This document shows positions 34,889-45,835 of a DNA stretch of 64,000 nt, in pieces. Made by a program: the position numbers and the translations under genes. Under the pieces are notes generated by a model. It did no database searches, had not been told where the DNA came from, and saw only the letters and a list, made by a program, of their open reading frames with translations. Positions within the stretch are counted from its first letter, which is position 1, and every line of letters begins with the position of its first letter. The DNA is from Blasia pusilla (lineage: Eukaryota > Marchantiophyta > Marchantiopsida > Blasiales), in NCBI GenBank assembly GCA_050084515.1, contig CM114275.1:4774001-4838000 (forward strand), written 5' to 3'.

Positions 34889-36308
34889 CGGAGAGCGATA
34901 TTGCCAAAGCCCGGAGCACTAATTGCTCCGTGCTTAGGGGCTCAGAGGCAAGACAGGTGAGTGACAGTAACGCACCTGTAGAAACTTGCAAAGTGAATGT
35001 CGATCTGACAGCAAACCCCTCCCTAAATGCGAGAGCGACACAAACCGAGCGCGATTTCACAGCAAATTCTTGGAGCCCAATACTCCAGCCACAACTCGTG
35101 ACGGACGGATCGTGTCTATTTCAAAGCTTTCTCGCTGATCCCTGGCCGCCGGTCATGAGGTATTCATCGGATACATGAATAGGCTCTTTCTGGAATTGAA
35201 TTTTGTGAGAGCGGAGTTCTCGGAGCAGAGTGAGGGAGAGGGAAGTTCAGTCTAGAATTGGTAGCGAAGAGCAGATACCGACAGGACGATGGAACAAGGC
35301 CGTGGCCTCATGAATTCGACCACGCATTTGGCAGACGCGCCCATGGGAGGACTGGAGATGAACAATGGGATGCAGATTACCTTCTACTGGGGTAGCGGTG
35401 ACATTGCTTTGTTCCAGGCCTGGGAGACGAGACCGCAACGCATACGCCCAAACTGCGGCCGGCCTCGATGGTCATCGCCATGCTTTGCATGAATGGCTGT
35501 CGTATTTCCGGGCGTCGCTGAGAAAGGCCATGGATCAACTCGTGAATGACTCTGCCCCGCCCGCCTCACTTTCCTCCGTCGCACTCCGGTGTTTCTTTCG
35601 ATTCTTTTCGCGATCAATGCTACAACGGGGTACTTCCTCATGCTGATGGCCATGTCTTTCAACAGCGGAGTGTTTATCGCGATCATCTTAGGTCTCACGT
35701 TCTCGCATTTTGTCTGCTTGATGCGTCGAAAATTGTCTTCAGAAGTCGGACGTAACGTTTAACCTTTCCATTTTCCATTCCCCCGGTGTGTAGTCGGAGC
35801 TGTCTACTCAGAAATGCACGAGACAACGAACCCTGGAGGCCCCGTAACGTTGCAAAGAATGAAGGCCATCAACGGAAGGTGCAATGTGCGAAGGAAGCCA
35901 TTCCTTCCTTCGTTCGAAAGCCATTCCACGAGTGGTCCCAAAAAAAAAGGCTCCGAATGGGTTTAGGGCTTCGGAAGGAACGAGGTCATTGGACGATGTC
36001 TAGAGGCCATGGGTAAACAGCGGGGATCATGTACATGGTATGGTCCCCATGTAAGTTTATGTACATTACCATGCCATGGGGATGTCTACGACGGATATCC
36101 GTATGTCCGGTCGACAAGATCCGGAGAAGGGTCGATTGACGGGGCGGAGAGAGCACGTCGGGATAATCCTGGGGTTAGCAATTAGTTAGGGACTTGCGGG
36201 TGGGTTAGGAGATAACGGGTAGGTTAGGGCGCTTGGGGGTTCCCAATTAGTGGGAGCCCCTAAGCCCGGAGCAATTAGTGCTCCGGGCTTTGGCAATATC
36301 GCTCTCCG
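34889..36308. mobile_element. 1.42-kb DNA-transposon-like element with 55-bp terminal inverted repeats
   Basis: Left end 34,889-34,943 begins CGGAGAGCGATATTGCCAAA; the right end 36,254-36,308 is its reverse complement over 55 bp with one mismatch. Each TIR carries an inner palindrome (GGAGCACTAATTGCTCC). No transposase is encoded; the interior holds a broken copper-transporter gene (35,289-35,762). I see no clear target-site duplication (left flank ATGACATT, right flank GGAGGTGG), so the exact outer boundary is uncertain. A 34-bp piece of the TIR is present alone at 26,190-26,223. The superfamily cannot be assigned from the ends. Confidence 0.75.
35289..35762 (+). pseudogene. COPT/Ctr copper transporter, frameshifted, inside the TIR element
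   Basis: ATG at 35,289 opens a frame with MGGLEMNNGMQITFYWG and ALFQAW, the N-terminus and first membrane segment start of plant COPT proteins (TFYWG...LF..W). After a shift near 35,420 another frame gives NAYAQTA...LHEWLSYFR, the end of segment one and HEWLS motif. After a second shift at about 35,500-35,560 a third frame gives INATTGYFLMLMAMSFNSGV then FIAIILGLTFSHF, containing the MxxxM motif of the second segment (MLMAM) and the third segment, to TAA at 35,760. All three Ctr segments are present in order in about 150 residues, the normal family length. Ctr proteins form trimeric Cu(I) channels; this copy cannot encode one because of the two shifts. It is either a captured gene copy or a resident gene inside an ageing element. 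Confidence 0.75.
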
Positions 36309-37639
36309 GGAGGTGGCAAGGCTCCATAGGGAGCTATGTCCATGTGGAGAGAATTTGGGAGAGTGGGAGTTTGGGAATCTAGGGTGACCTAGAGGATCGG
36401 TCACCCTAGATTGGCGGATGGGAGTAAGGGGTATTTTAAGCCCATAGGGACGCGAGCCGGCCAAGGTAGCCTGGGTTTGAGATGGGAGGAAGCCGCGTAG
36501 GCTCAAGTGACAGTTCAGGGATGAAGAGAGGTAGTGGCGGGCTGCTATTGGTTCTAGAGCTCAAGGCCTTAAATTTTAAAGTGCTCCCCCTCTCGTCAAG
36601 TGCTATGCACCTCTCCTTCCCTGAACATGCTACACACACACCACATGCCTATGGCTGCCGAAGGCACGAGACATAACGCGGTTGAATATGAACAACGTAG
36701 TAAGTTGGGATGTGGTAGCAGCACGGCCGTTGTAGCAAGCTACTAATCATAGTAGGTAGCATGGAGATGATTGGGTCAACACACAGTTAGTCATAGTATG
36801 GGCTATGGCTAGTGAGTTGAACGTGGTAGGTGGGCTACGAGGTTGAGCGGGCTTGCATTGGGGAGTATATGTAGTTGGGATCTATTTTTTTATTCTGGTT
36901 AAATGATAGGAGAGTTTTTCGATAGACTTGATGTGTTGGCGAGCGTGGATGGGATTTGCATGTTCAGTGCTAACCATGAGCAAGATGGGGTATTCGCACC
37001 GATAGTTTGCGGTGAGAGTTGACAATGGAGTGTTAGTATGTTGATGTTGACGCGTAGTCTACATCTGCTGACGGGAGGATTGAGATGTTGTGCGAGGAGA
37101 TTGTTGTGCCGCGGAGGTTTTTGTATCACATGGAGGAGTCAATGTTGACCGTGGAGTAGATTGATGGCAGGCATGTTCACCCATTCGAGTCCCTTTTCCC
37201 GCACCTGTCTCGTACCATTGAGGGTGTTGGGGTATCGAGTCAAGCTGCTGCTAGATGGTTGTAGCGATGGTGACGAGTGTAGACTCCTTTCATGTGTAGC
37301 ACGTTGGTGGATAAACGGCAGTTGACAAGTAGGGGTCGCGTATGACCCGAGAGTATGTTTTGTGACTTAGGTGAGTTGAGAAGCTCAGGGTGAGCCCGAA
37401 TGTTGAGTGTGCATGAGGCCGGGTGTGTCATTACAGAATTATCATTAGTGTAGGTGAGCTAGTGAGGAGTGTGAGAGACTCTTGGTAAGTCTAAGTGCTA
37501 GAGCGAGTGAGACAGGGTTCTCACGACGACATTCTTCCAAGGTTGGGAAGAACGGGGTAGTTTGAGCAATGGTGGTGGTGTGACACACAGTGGAGTGATT
37601 CGGGTGAGGAGCTACATCAACTTCCATTCGTGGCTAGAT
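36309..37639. other. Unannotated DNA, possibly leader of the gag remnant
   Basis: Rich in GT and AG on the forward strand, with no recognisable protein. It may include the 5' LTR and leader of the forward-strand Gypsy whose gag begins near 37,640, but no second LTR or primer site was found. Confidence 0.3.
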
Positions 37640-39345
37640 CATCATCACTAGACAGCGGGTCTAGTGACAAGATCATAGATTTAGGCAGTATTACGTGGGG
37701 AGAGATAGTCAAAATGGGCCATCAAGGCATGCGTCATTTCTAGGGTCCGATAGGCACTATAGATCTTGATGAATTCATCCAGGAGTTCGACACATGGTGC
37801 AACTTCAAGGAGATACGGGCCCCTACGCGATTCAACCCTTTTATGGCATGGAACGGTTTGTTCCAGCATCTAGAGGGTCCTCCAATGGATGATTATGTGG
37901 AGTTCCGATCTTTACACTCAGTAGAGATTGATGTCTGGAGGATATATTGGGCTTTAGGGTATGTGTCCACTAGTGGCCGCGAGGCGTATGATGGGATAGT
38001 GGGGGCAGAGAGACCTACACCATAAGCTCGGGACTAGATGAAGATGATGGTAGTGAGGGCGGGGAGGTGCCAGAGACCTCTCGTAGTAGAGGACCGCTGA
38101 GTTTTAGTCCTACAGTGGAGTTCTTCCGACAGTTGGGAGGAGCTACCAGGGCGTGCGGATCGACAGGTTGAAGAGTCTACATGATTTTTAGGAGAGATCG
38201 GATGAGAGTCTAAGAGAGGCGTTCATGCACATGCCGTGGCTGATCATTGCCACATATGGGATGACTAAGGCACAATCATAGTATTATTATGAGGTGTTGG
38301 ACCAGGAGCTACAGAGGAGAGTTCGAGATGCGATGTTGCTTCACACGGAGAAGCCCACATTGAAGGTGGTCTTCAAGTTGTCTAAGCAGGTAGAGTTCAA
38401 CATGAGTGGGGAGTAGGTGATGACGATGGGATTTTCATGGGACTTGATACGTCCATGAGTAGGAGGAGACCCACAAGTGCCCTAGCATGCACAAGTACCA
38501 TGGGAGCAGGTTGGTGGGCCTAGAGAGTATCACGGGTATCGTGAGCCAATGAGGCAATGGCCCGTACCGACATATGTTACCCATTAGGGACCAGGGTTGG
38601 TATGTTGGATGTATGATGGGCCACATAGGCAGAGAGATTGCCCACAGTATGGTAGAGGGTTGAGGGTGCCTCCGATTGCTCAAGAGCCACCTTGGATGGC
38701 CTCACCACAGTTGCAGTGTGATCATTGTCATTGATATGGTCACACTAGGGATAGGTGTTTTGATCTTTGCCGGGAGGTAAGTCCAGAGGTAGGCGGATCA
38801 AGGACTTGGGGGCAAGAGAGTTGGTGGAGATCAAGGAGTTGATGATTGTGGTGGTAGGATTCCACCACCAATCACAAGAGATGGAGGACGTGCACCCGAT
38901 GCAACGCTCCTTACTCGCATCGATCTGTTGGAGCAGAGGATTGCTGCCATGACAATGATGTAGCTAAGGGCAAGCACGGAGCCGAGAGTAGCTAGTGTGG
39001 CTCCAACCTCCACCTCTTACCACAATATTGGTGAGGGTTCTGCTAGTATCGGATTTATGTGTAGTGCGGCTCAGGTTTAGGCTGCTGCGATGTTGACTCA
39101 AGGTGCTATGAGAGTCACCAAGCCATCGAGAGATGGGGTTGAGATTGACCCACAGGAGGGGATCGATGGGCAGCAAGCCAGGGTTCCACAGTCATTTACG
39201 TTGCTCGAAGCACTTCATACACTGTCGATGGTGCCTTGACCACCACTTGTGCCCATAGGTGAGGCAAGTGTGTCGACGTCACGAGGAGTTGGAGAGACAA
39301 CTCCTATGTTGGCTCGGGTGGAGCTAGTGTGGACCACATTGTTGG
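37640..39345 (+). pseudogene. Gypsy gag remnant with two zinc knuckles
   Basis: Forward strand gives a gag-like series: EFIQEFDTWCNFKEI, FMAWNGLFQHLEGPPMDDY, YYYEVLDQELQRRVRDAML, KPTLKVVFKLSKQVEF. Then come two nucleocapsid knuckles, CWMYDGPHRQRDC at about 38,611-38,650 and CDHCH.YGHTRDRC near 38,720-38,760 (the second has TGA within). Many stops are TAG or TGA at sites where Gln, Arg or Trp is expected, as in C-to-T decay of methylated repeats. Coding character continues to about 39,345, where it abuts the reverse-strand integrase. No pol belonging to this element is present. Confidence 0.65.
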
Positions 39346-40071
39346 TGGTAACCTTCTCTGCTCTTTGATAGGCCCACAATGCCGTGGGGATTTTTGTGTC
39401 CCAATCATAAGAATAAATAACCGTTAAGCGATTCAGTATTCGACAGATAAGTCCATTAGATTTCTCTGTTAACCCATTAGGATTGTAGGGCGTGGTCTTT
39501 TGATGCTTGATTAAAAAGTGGGAAGTTAGTGACTCAATAGTCTTGTTTAGGAAGTGAGTGCCATGATCACTTGCCAACTCCAACGGGCAGCCATACTGGT
39601 GATAATCATTTTGTATAAGAATTTGGCCACCGTCTCACTATCGTCTTTGGGTGTTGCCACAGCCTCGACCATCTTAGTACATTAGTCTATGGCTATAAGA
39701 ATATACTTTCACCTTGTTTGGCGGGTAGCTGGAGAAATAGGGCCCACAAAATCAATACCCCATTTTTCAAAAGGAGCTAGGGGCATGATTGGCACCAAAG
39801 GCCACCGCGAGGTAGCACTGGGTCTGCCTGCTCTTTGACATGCATCATTGCTCTGAATAAATTGGCCGACATCCTTGTACATGGTTGGCCACCGGTAACG
39901 TGCCGCCAAAATCTTCTTGACGATGTTCTTAATGGCGTAGTGCCCTCCGGAATCGGCCGAATGCATGGCCCTAATAACGCGGGGAATTTCCTCTACTTCC
40001 AAGCATCTTCGATACTCTTTATCAACACCCAATTTGAATAATACTCCTCGACGCAACTCATACAGTCCCAT
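39346..40071 (-). pseudogene. Gypsy integrase, zinc-binding and catalytic core
   Basis: Leftward from 40,071: MGLYELRRGVLFKL; an HHCC region decayed at one Cys (HSADSGGHY ... SNDACQR); WGIDFVGPI with the first catalytic Asp (about 39,750); KYILIAID and a frame shift; ASDHGTHFLNK with the second Asp (about 39,560); NPNGLTEKSNG with the Glu (39,475); and ALWAYQRAEKVTTN before the sequence breaks at about 39,346. The C-terminal domain that should follow is found at 22,690-22,374. Stops near 39,670 and elsewhere make it non-functional. Confidence 0.85.
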
Positions 40072-40978
40072 TTTATGTAAATAAAACTGCTCCTCTCCGC
40101 CGTCATAGGGGCAAGAAGTTGTAAGGTTATCAAAAAACGCAAAACATCTTCATACAGGGACTGGCACAGTCGGTCCTCACTAATCTGGAACGGGTCCTCA
40201 TCGTGGAAGGTATCGTCCAAAGTCTCTGTAAGGTCCACGTTCGTCATCCGCAACCTTGATAAGAAATCTGCTTTGGTATGTACCTTCCCTGCGCGGGTAA
40301 TTTCATCGAGTGTGAATTCTTGAAGTAACAAGATTCAGTGCGCAATTCTTCCGAAAAGATGCGCCTTGACCATTAATGGTCGGAGCGCAAAATGGTCTAC
40401 ATGAAAGACGAACTCATACCCTAATAAATAATGGCGGAACTTCTTACAAGAGAATACCATTTCCAACACTTCCAGTTCGGTAGTGATATATTTATGTTCG
40501 GCCGTAGATAATCGCCGACCTACGTAATGCACTAGGTAATCATGTTTATTATCATCTAGTTGGTTGAGCACCACCTCAATGACAAGCGAGGATGTGTCCA
40601 CATACACGTGGAAGGGTTTTGTCCAGTCAGGGGACCAAAGTACGGGAGCTGCAAGCAACGCTTGTTTTAATTCTTCAAACACTGCTTGGCAGATGGGGGT
40701 CCAATCCCATTCGGTGAGCTTCTTCAGCAAAGCGGTTAGGGTCCCGCTTTTACTGCATAATCCTTAATGAACCGTCGATAATATCCGACATGGCCCAGGA
40801 AGCCTCTCAGTTCTCTGAGATTTGTGGGAGGTTCCAACGCTACAATGATATCCACTTTGGCCTTATCGACCTCAATCCCTTGGGAAGACACTCGGTGTCC
40901 CAACAAGATACCTTGTCTCATGGCAATATACAATTTTTCAGGATGGAGGGATAAATGCACTTTGCGACATCGAGGCAA
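39993..40978 (-). pseudogene. Gypsy RT thumb and RNase H
   Basis: 40,978-40,736 encodes the end of RT (LSLHPEKLYIAMRQGILLGH, GFLGHVGYYRRFIKDYA). 40,730-40,335 encodes RNase H (FHVYVDTSSLVIEVVLNQ with the first Asp, TTELEVLEMVFSCKKFRHYL with the Glu, FHVDHFALR with another Asp). 40,331-40,070 gives the connection to integrase (FTLDEITRAGKVHTKADFLSRL). The RT fingers and palm, with the YxDD box, are absent: sequence jumps from protease linker (40,987) straight to the thumb, a deletion of roughly 0.4-0.5 kb. Confidence 0.85.
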
Positions 40979-40986
40979 GGTAAACT

Positions 40987-41932
40987 TTAACTCGTAATTG
41001 GGACCTGTACATAGTCCTTTTCCTTAACCATATTTTTCGTAAATTGGAATGTGCCATGGCCTAGGTTTTCTTCTTCTCGGGTCGACCTCTGTTCTGTAGA
41101 TGCCGACTCTTCATCTATTTCATAGCATTCCAAATAATATACATTAGAGGAGGACTCAATAGCTGTTGTCTCCTCCTGGTCTGACATATAGCCCTCATCA
41201 GTTGGGGGCGTTTCTCCTTGAGTTGGACCTGATTTCCATGAAAACTTGATCAATCTTTTTGGGACCTGGTCCGGATCTTGGAACGTGAACCGTCTTCTTT
41301 TCCAGTTGGTGGTCACTCGCGCACCGTAGAGCCAGGGACGCCCAATCAGCAAGGGTTATCGCGTGGCTGTCAATGGGTGTAACACTAAGTAATCCAGCAA
41401 AAATAATACACCCCCCACGATTTTTTGAATCTGAGTGAGCTGCCCAAGGGGTCGCTTTTGAGACTGATCCACGAACCGCAGATATTTTTCGGTGGGCTCG
41501 TACTTCGTGTACCCCAAAGCATGGGCTGATTGTTCCGTCATAATGTTGATCCCGCTCCCGGAGTCAATGGGGCCTTTCTTAATGGTTTTTCCATCGATCT
41601 TGACTTCTACTTCTAGGGCTCCCAAATCTTCCACTTCAATACGGAATAAATCCACTACCGGTAGACACTTTGGGGAATTCTTGTGTTTTCTCCGGCTCAC
41701 CTTCCACTGGTGCAAAATCTTACCATAGATAGGGTTATCAATTAACAACTGTAACAAGGTGATATTTGTTGGTGTTGATGCCAAGTCCATGAGGAAGTCT
41801 TATGCTTCCAAAACCAGCTACTTCGTTCAGGATATCCTCCGGCCACTTCGAAGATTCTTTGGGTGCATTTCTGTTGGACTCCTTGTCCCTAATGGTAACT
41901 TTTCTTGTCTCAGGAGATGCTAACTCTTCCAC
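40987..41932 (-). pseudogene. Gypsy aspartic protease region
   Basis: The frame at 41,790-41,356 has VEVKIDGKTIKKGPIDSGSG then INIMTEQSAHALGY, the retropepsin active-site pattern with D-S-G. 41,352-40,987 continues with a second conserved piece (MLIGRPWLYGARVTTNWKRR), typical of the protease-RT linker (hxGRPWL). The two frames are broken by one in-frame stop. 41,932-41,793 is linker to gag. Confidence 0.8.
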
Positions 41933-41954
41933 TCAAACAAGCTGAAGGTTAACT

Positions 41955-43197
41955 TCATTCTTGGACACTGCTTGTGCTGCTGGGTTGGTCACATACTTGA
42001 CTAGCAATCGCGGAACCTTGGGTTTCGGGCACTCCACTGTAGTGTGTCCGCCCTTCTTGCAATTCCCGCACAAAAGGATTGAGTCCTACTAGCCTCTTGG
42101 AGTTTGGGAAATTGTTGGCCCAATGATTGGCTGCCCCACAATTGTAGCAGCAGTTTCTTTTTATTGGTGGCGTGAAGGCCGCAGGGCCCATAATCTATCT
42201 CAAAGGTCTTTGTTCCGTGTCTTCCGGAGGCACATATCTTTGGATCCAATTCCGTCCGGGAATAGGGGTTGGCATGACCTGAATTTCATAACAACCTTCC
42301 CATTGTTCCACTTCATACCAACCTTCTTCTGTAGTCAGATCTTCCTATATCCATGTCGTGCGCACACACATCGCTACACAACATACACCGTTGTCACCAA
42401 ACACACACACATAAACACCCACGATCCCATGCTTACTCATGGCATCCAAACAACGAGACAAGAAGTACCAAAATATCTCCAATCAATAAAATAAGATCCG
42501 CATCATTTCTCTACACCATCTCACACCATAGCTCTCAAAGGTCTGCACTCTCTCTCATGTAAAATAATAAGTTTCTCAATATGGCTCCAAATGAGCCGAA
42601 ATGAAAGGGAAACCTGCTCACTCATGTTTCCCGCGGCCTTAGCAGGTCATCCTTGATCTACTGAGCATGTCCTCCGCTACTCACAAAGGCGCTCTACTAG
42701 ATCTCACCGATCTATCCTAAGAGACGTGACATCCAACGTAGATCTCTCTGAAGGTGACACTCATGGGCAATATGCCCTTGGTTTCCACAGGCACTGCACC
42801 ATACGTTCGGCCTCACAAGACCCGGCCTTCTTCTGGGCCGCCAGATGCACCTTCAACTCCGCCATTTATTTACTTAACTCTTCAATGATTGACTTTCCCT
42901 CCTTCCTCGCGGTCCCTCGTACGGAACTTACAGACTTCTGGGTGACATGCTTTGTAGGCCTAGTTTTCCGCCCACGCTTGGAAGAGCGATGGCGTGTGCT
43001 CTCTTTCTTCCGCTTGGACTTTGAGTCTTCTTCAGAGTCCGAGGACTCCGTGGTATCATCAATAGAAGCTTCGGTGTCTGTAGAGGACGCTTCATCCTCG
43101 GACAAAGAACTAGTCGGTGAAGTGCCTCGCCGTTGGTGACGCCGTCTTCGCGTCTTGGGAGAATTCTTGGAGGCTTCGTACGCCTCCGCGGATGCAA
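41955..43197 (-). pseudogene. Gypsy gag / nucleocapsid, interrupted
   Basis: 43,197-42,866 is an acidic then basic region (Ser/Glu/Asp-rich, then KRKKESTRHRSSKRGRKTR). One zinc knuckle lies near 42,805-42,755 in a shifted frame (CSACGNQGHIAHEC, a perfect C-x2-C-x4-H-x4-C). A second lies at about 42,160-42,110 (CYNCGAANHWANNF; last Cys replaced). Between them, roughly 42,350-42,740, is non-coding sequence including the dispersed module, which looks inserted. Coding resumes at EGWYEVEQWEGCYEIQ near 42,330. Confidence 0.7.
42350..42483 (-). repeat. Dispersed ~130-bp module, copy 2
   Basis: Reverse complement of the module at 1,022-1,145: ATTGGAGATATTTTGGTAC, TGTTTGGATGCCATGAGTAA, GCATGGGATCGTG, GT-rich part, then GTAGCGATGTGTGTGCGCAC. 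It sits between the two gag zinc knuckles and so post-dates the element or came from a rearrangement. Confidence 0.7.
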
Positions 43198-43391
43198 TTA
43201 CCGCTTCCAGGGATTCTCGTTCTAATGTAGCAAAAAAATTACTATCTGCTTTCGTCCACTGTCTGAGGGGGTTAGCTAAAGATAGGAGATGCTCTTCCGT
43301 GAGAACTAGATGGCTGGGTTTTCTAGGCAGGGAATCTTCTCCCTCCGGGCAGGGGTTACCTATCAGCCTTTCCCTTTTCAGGTAACCTTAT

Positions 43392-43411
43392 GATCCCCAG
43401 CAACGGCGCCA
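43392..43411 (-). other. Gypsy primer-binding site, tRNA-Asp type
   Basis: The forward strand reads GATCCCCAGCAACGGCGCCA, equal to the 3' end of plant tRNA-Asp (GATCCCCGGCAACGGCGCCA) with one difference. On the element strand it is therefore the complementary primer site. It lies 16 bases from the LTR end, on the correct side for a reverse-strand element. Confidence 0.85.
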
Positions 43412-43427
43412 AGAAATTTTAGCTATA

Positions 43428-44072
43428 TGTAATGTACAAGAATTATAAGAATTGATCTTTTCAAGGTAATTTAATGAGTTCGATCCCCAAGAGGATCACG
43501 ATTATATGAAAAGAAAGTTGAAGTTGGTGTTTATCTTGCGATAGTTGTAGTTAAGTGTATGTAGTTTAGGACGAAACTCTTCCTCCTATTCTGGAGACGA
43601 AGCGTTGCATTCTTTGCCCTTGTTCCAAGAGCTTTGTTCTTCCTTCTTCGTTCTTCGTTCTTTTCGCGAAGCTGTGGTGCTTCGTCTTGGTGCTTTGTTG
43701 AAGGAGCGAAGTACTTCTTCCTCTTTTTCTTCATCGTGCTTCGTTCAAGAGCAAAGCACTTCATAGACCGGTTCTTTATTAAGCTTCGTTGTCTTTGCCA
43801 AGCTTTGCTCTTGGTCTTTAGACTTCGTTACCTCATTTCCCTCTCCTCCAAGGCAAATCCTTGATGTTCCATCTCTCTGAGTGATCCTAGGAGCTTCATA
43901 CTCTACTGCAATACTTCTCCATTCTCTCATAACACATTAATAATATTGAAGACTCCCTTTACATACAAGCCTTACTTCATATAGTCTTCAGTCTTCATTC
44001 TAGAAGACTTCTATACTCTTTTGATACAAAAATGGACATATCCTCAAAAGTTGCAAAATTGTAGGTATCACA
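43428..44072 (-). mobile_element. Gypsy LTR (5' LTR of the reverse-strand element)
   Basis: Starts TGTAATGTA and probably ends ATCACA at 44,072, the TG...CA pattern. It matches the LTR at 20,178 over two blocks (43,428-43,567 and 43,568-43,894) but lacks 731 bp present there. Beyond 43,894 it carries about 178 bp absent from the other LTR. The flank after it (GACCT) resembles but does not equal the flank before the other LTR (AGCCT). Confidence 0.7.
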
Positions 44073-45694
44073 GACCTCTCCTTTCTTCGGAATCATGATC
44101 AAAAAATCTATTGATATATATGTGATAGGTCATTTAGTTGTGTTTGCAACGTTCATTCAAGCCGAGTGTTGTTTTCTAGGCTTGCTTCATTGTGAATGTA
44201 AATGCTCAAACGCTATCACTAACATTCTATTGGAGTTCATCAAAGATAGAGGACTAGAACATTAAAAATGGTGGCATTTGGATCCGATGGTGCCTCTACA
44301 ATGGTTGGGAGTCAAACCGGGGTTGCTTCACAATTGAAGCAAAAGGTGAACCCGTATCTTCTTTTGATGCATTGTGTAGCCCATAGGAGGAATCTTGCAG
44401 CTTTGATAACTGCAAGAGCACCTCGTTGCAAGGCAATTTTGACAGAAATCGATTCTATTTTGAATGCTGTAGCATGATATTTCAAAAGGTCTTCCAAGAG
44501 GAAATCCAACTTAGCAGCATTTCAAGAAAGGTTGAATGACTCTCAACAAGTCATGAAGAGGTATCATGAGATCAGATGGTTGAGCCGTTGGCAAGTTGTA
44601 TGTACTTTGTGTGATTCATTGGAGAATGTATCGACATACTTCAGGGAAATTCCTTTGTGTGAAGATGATGGGAATGCCTCAAATTTATACAACAAGTTAA
44701 GATCATTCCAAATGATCTATTAGTTATATTTTCTTGCTAATTTTCTTTCTAGCCTTGCTAACTTGAGTAAAATCTTCTAGTACAAGTTTGTAGATGTAAG
44801 TACTATTGGTAGCATTTTTAGTTCTGAGATAGCTTCTATTACCATGAATTATGTCATGGAAAGTCGAGATTTGAATGCATCTACTTTTTCGGAAGAAACA
44901 GGTTATCATATCCCACCTGATTTTGGACCTCTTGATGGATAACTTAGACGTTTGCAGCCTAAAATTAGGGGTAGTAAGTTTCATAGCATCGATATGTTGG
45001 GTGATCGCATTAGGAGAGATATAGGAGCTGCTCTTTTATTTCAGAAGACACATGTTGAAAGTGTATGTTCAGCTTTGTAAGATCGGTTTAGGTATAATAG
45101 TCTGATTGGTGGAATGAAAATTTTGAACCTGTTGCACATGCCCTAGCCTCCTGACAGATTGGGCTAAATAGTTGGGGGTGTAAGGACTTGGAAGACTTGT
45201 GTGGAAATTTTGGATGTGAGTTACCATTGAGGGGAAACTTGCAACCGTACGTTATAAACTCGGCTGCTATTAAACAAGAATTTCAATCCTTCAAGTTAAA
45301 GGCTACTACAGAGTGGAAAAATTGCAATTTCAGGGGTCTATGGGTAATGGTGAGTTGGAGCCCAACTTTACAATGGAAGTCTGCTAATTTGCTTGTCTTG
45401 GCTAGTGTTGCAAGGGTGCAATGTGTTAGGACTGCCATATGTGAGAAGACTTTCTCAATTCAGAATATGCTAAAGACCAAGTCACGTAATAGACTAGTTA
45501 CTAAACATCTAGGTGTTGTATTGAGGATTGCTCTAGAGGGACCTGTAGATGACTTTGATGACATGTTGGCTGACTTTGTAGTTTTGTGGAAAACTTCTGC
45601 ACATTTCAGATACTTTTCTGCTAATCTTGATAGGTACATAAATCGTCAAGCAGACATGCAATTTGATGCTCCATCTCTAGACATGTCAAGTTGA
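44073..45694 (+). pseudogene. hAT transposase (ZNF862/DUF4371 type), C-terminal part
   Basis: Starts with SPFFGIMIKKSIDIYV and HLVVFATFIQAE, the first catalytic block of this family (normally ...MIDES.D; here the catalytic Asp is Lys). Then VAFGSDGASTMVGSQTGVAS with the second Asp, HCVAHRRNLA, EIDSILNAVA, KRYHEIRWLSRWQ. After several stops it ends with the hAT dimerisation motif at about 45,400-45,560 (RTAICEKTFSIQNMLKTKSR, NRLVTKHLGVVLRIALEGP). It follows in frame and order from the N-terminal part at 19,564-20,177, with the Gypsy element between. Non-functional. Confidence 0.8.
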
Positions 45695-45720
45695 TGTGAA
45701 TTTTTTGTGTAGGATATAAA

Positions 45721-45770
45721 GCTCCTCTAGAATACTTTGGAGCTTTAGAGCTCCAAGTATTTAGAGGGGC
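45721..45770. repeat. Imperfect hairpin, ~22-bp arms
   Basis: GCTCCTCTAGAATACTTTGG and AGCT, loop TTAG, then AGCTCCAAGTATTTAGAGGGGC. Arms pair with two small bulges and one mismatch. It directly follows the hAT coding end and could be part of that element's terminal region. Confidence 0.7.
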
Positions 45771-45835
45771 ATGATCCTTGGCTCTCAACTAGTTGGGAGG
45801 CATGGCCAGGTTCAACTCCTGCCAAGGATGCAACA
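45771..45835 (+). other. tRNA-like sequence, possible SINE head
   Basis: ATCCTTGG near 45,775 pairs with CCAAGGAT near 45,825; a T-arm-like CAGG/CCTG stem encloses TTCAACT, matching a pol III B box (GGTTCAACTCC); a CTC/GAG arm lies in the D-arm position. There is no anticodon arm. It is followed by two diverged ~65-bp direct repeats (about 45,842-45,975, GGACTAGTCATGC and GGAG blocks). Confidence 0.35.
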
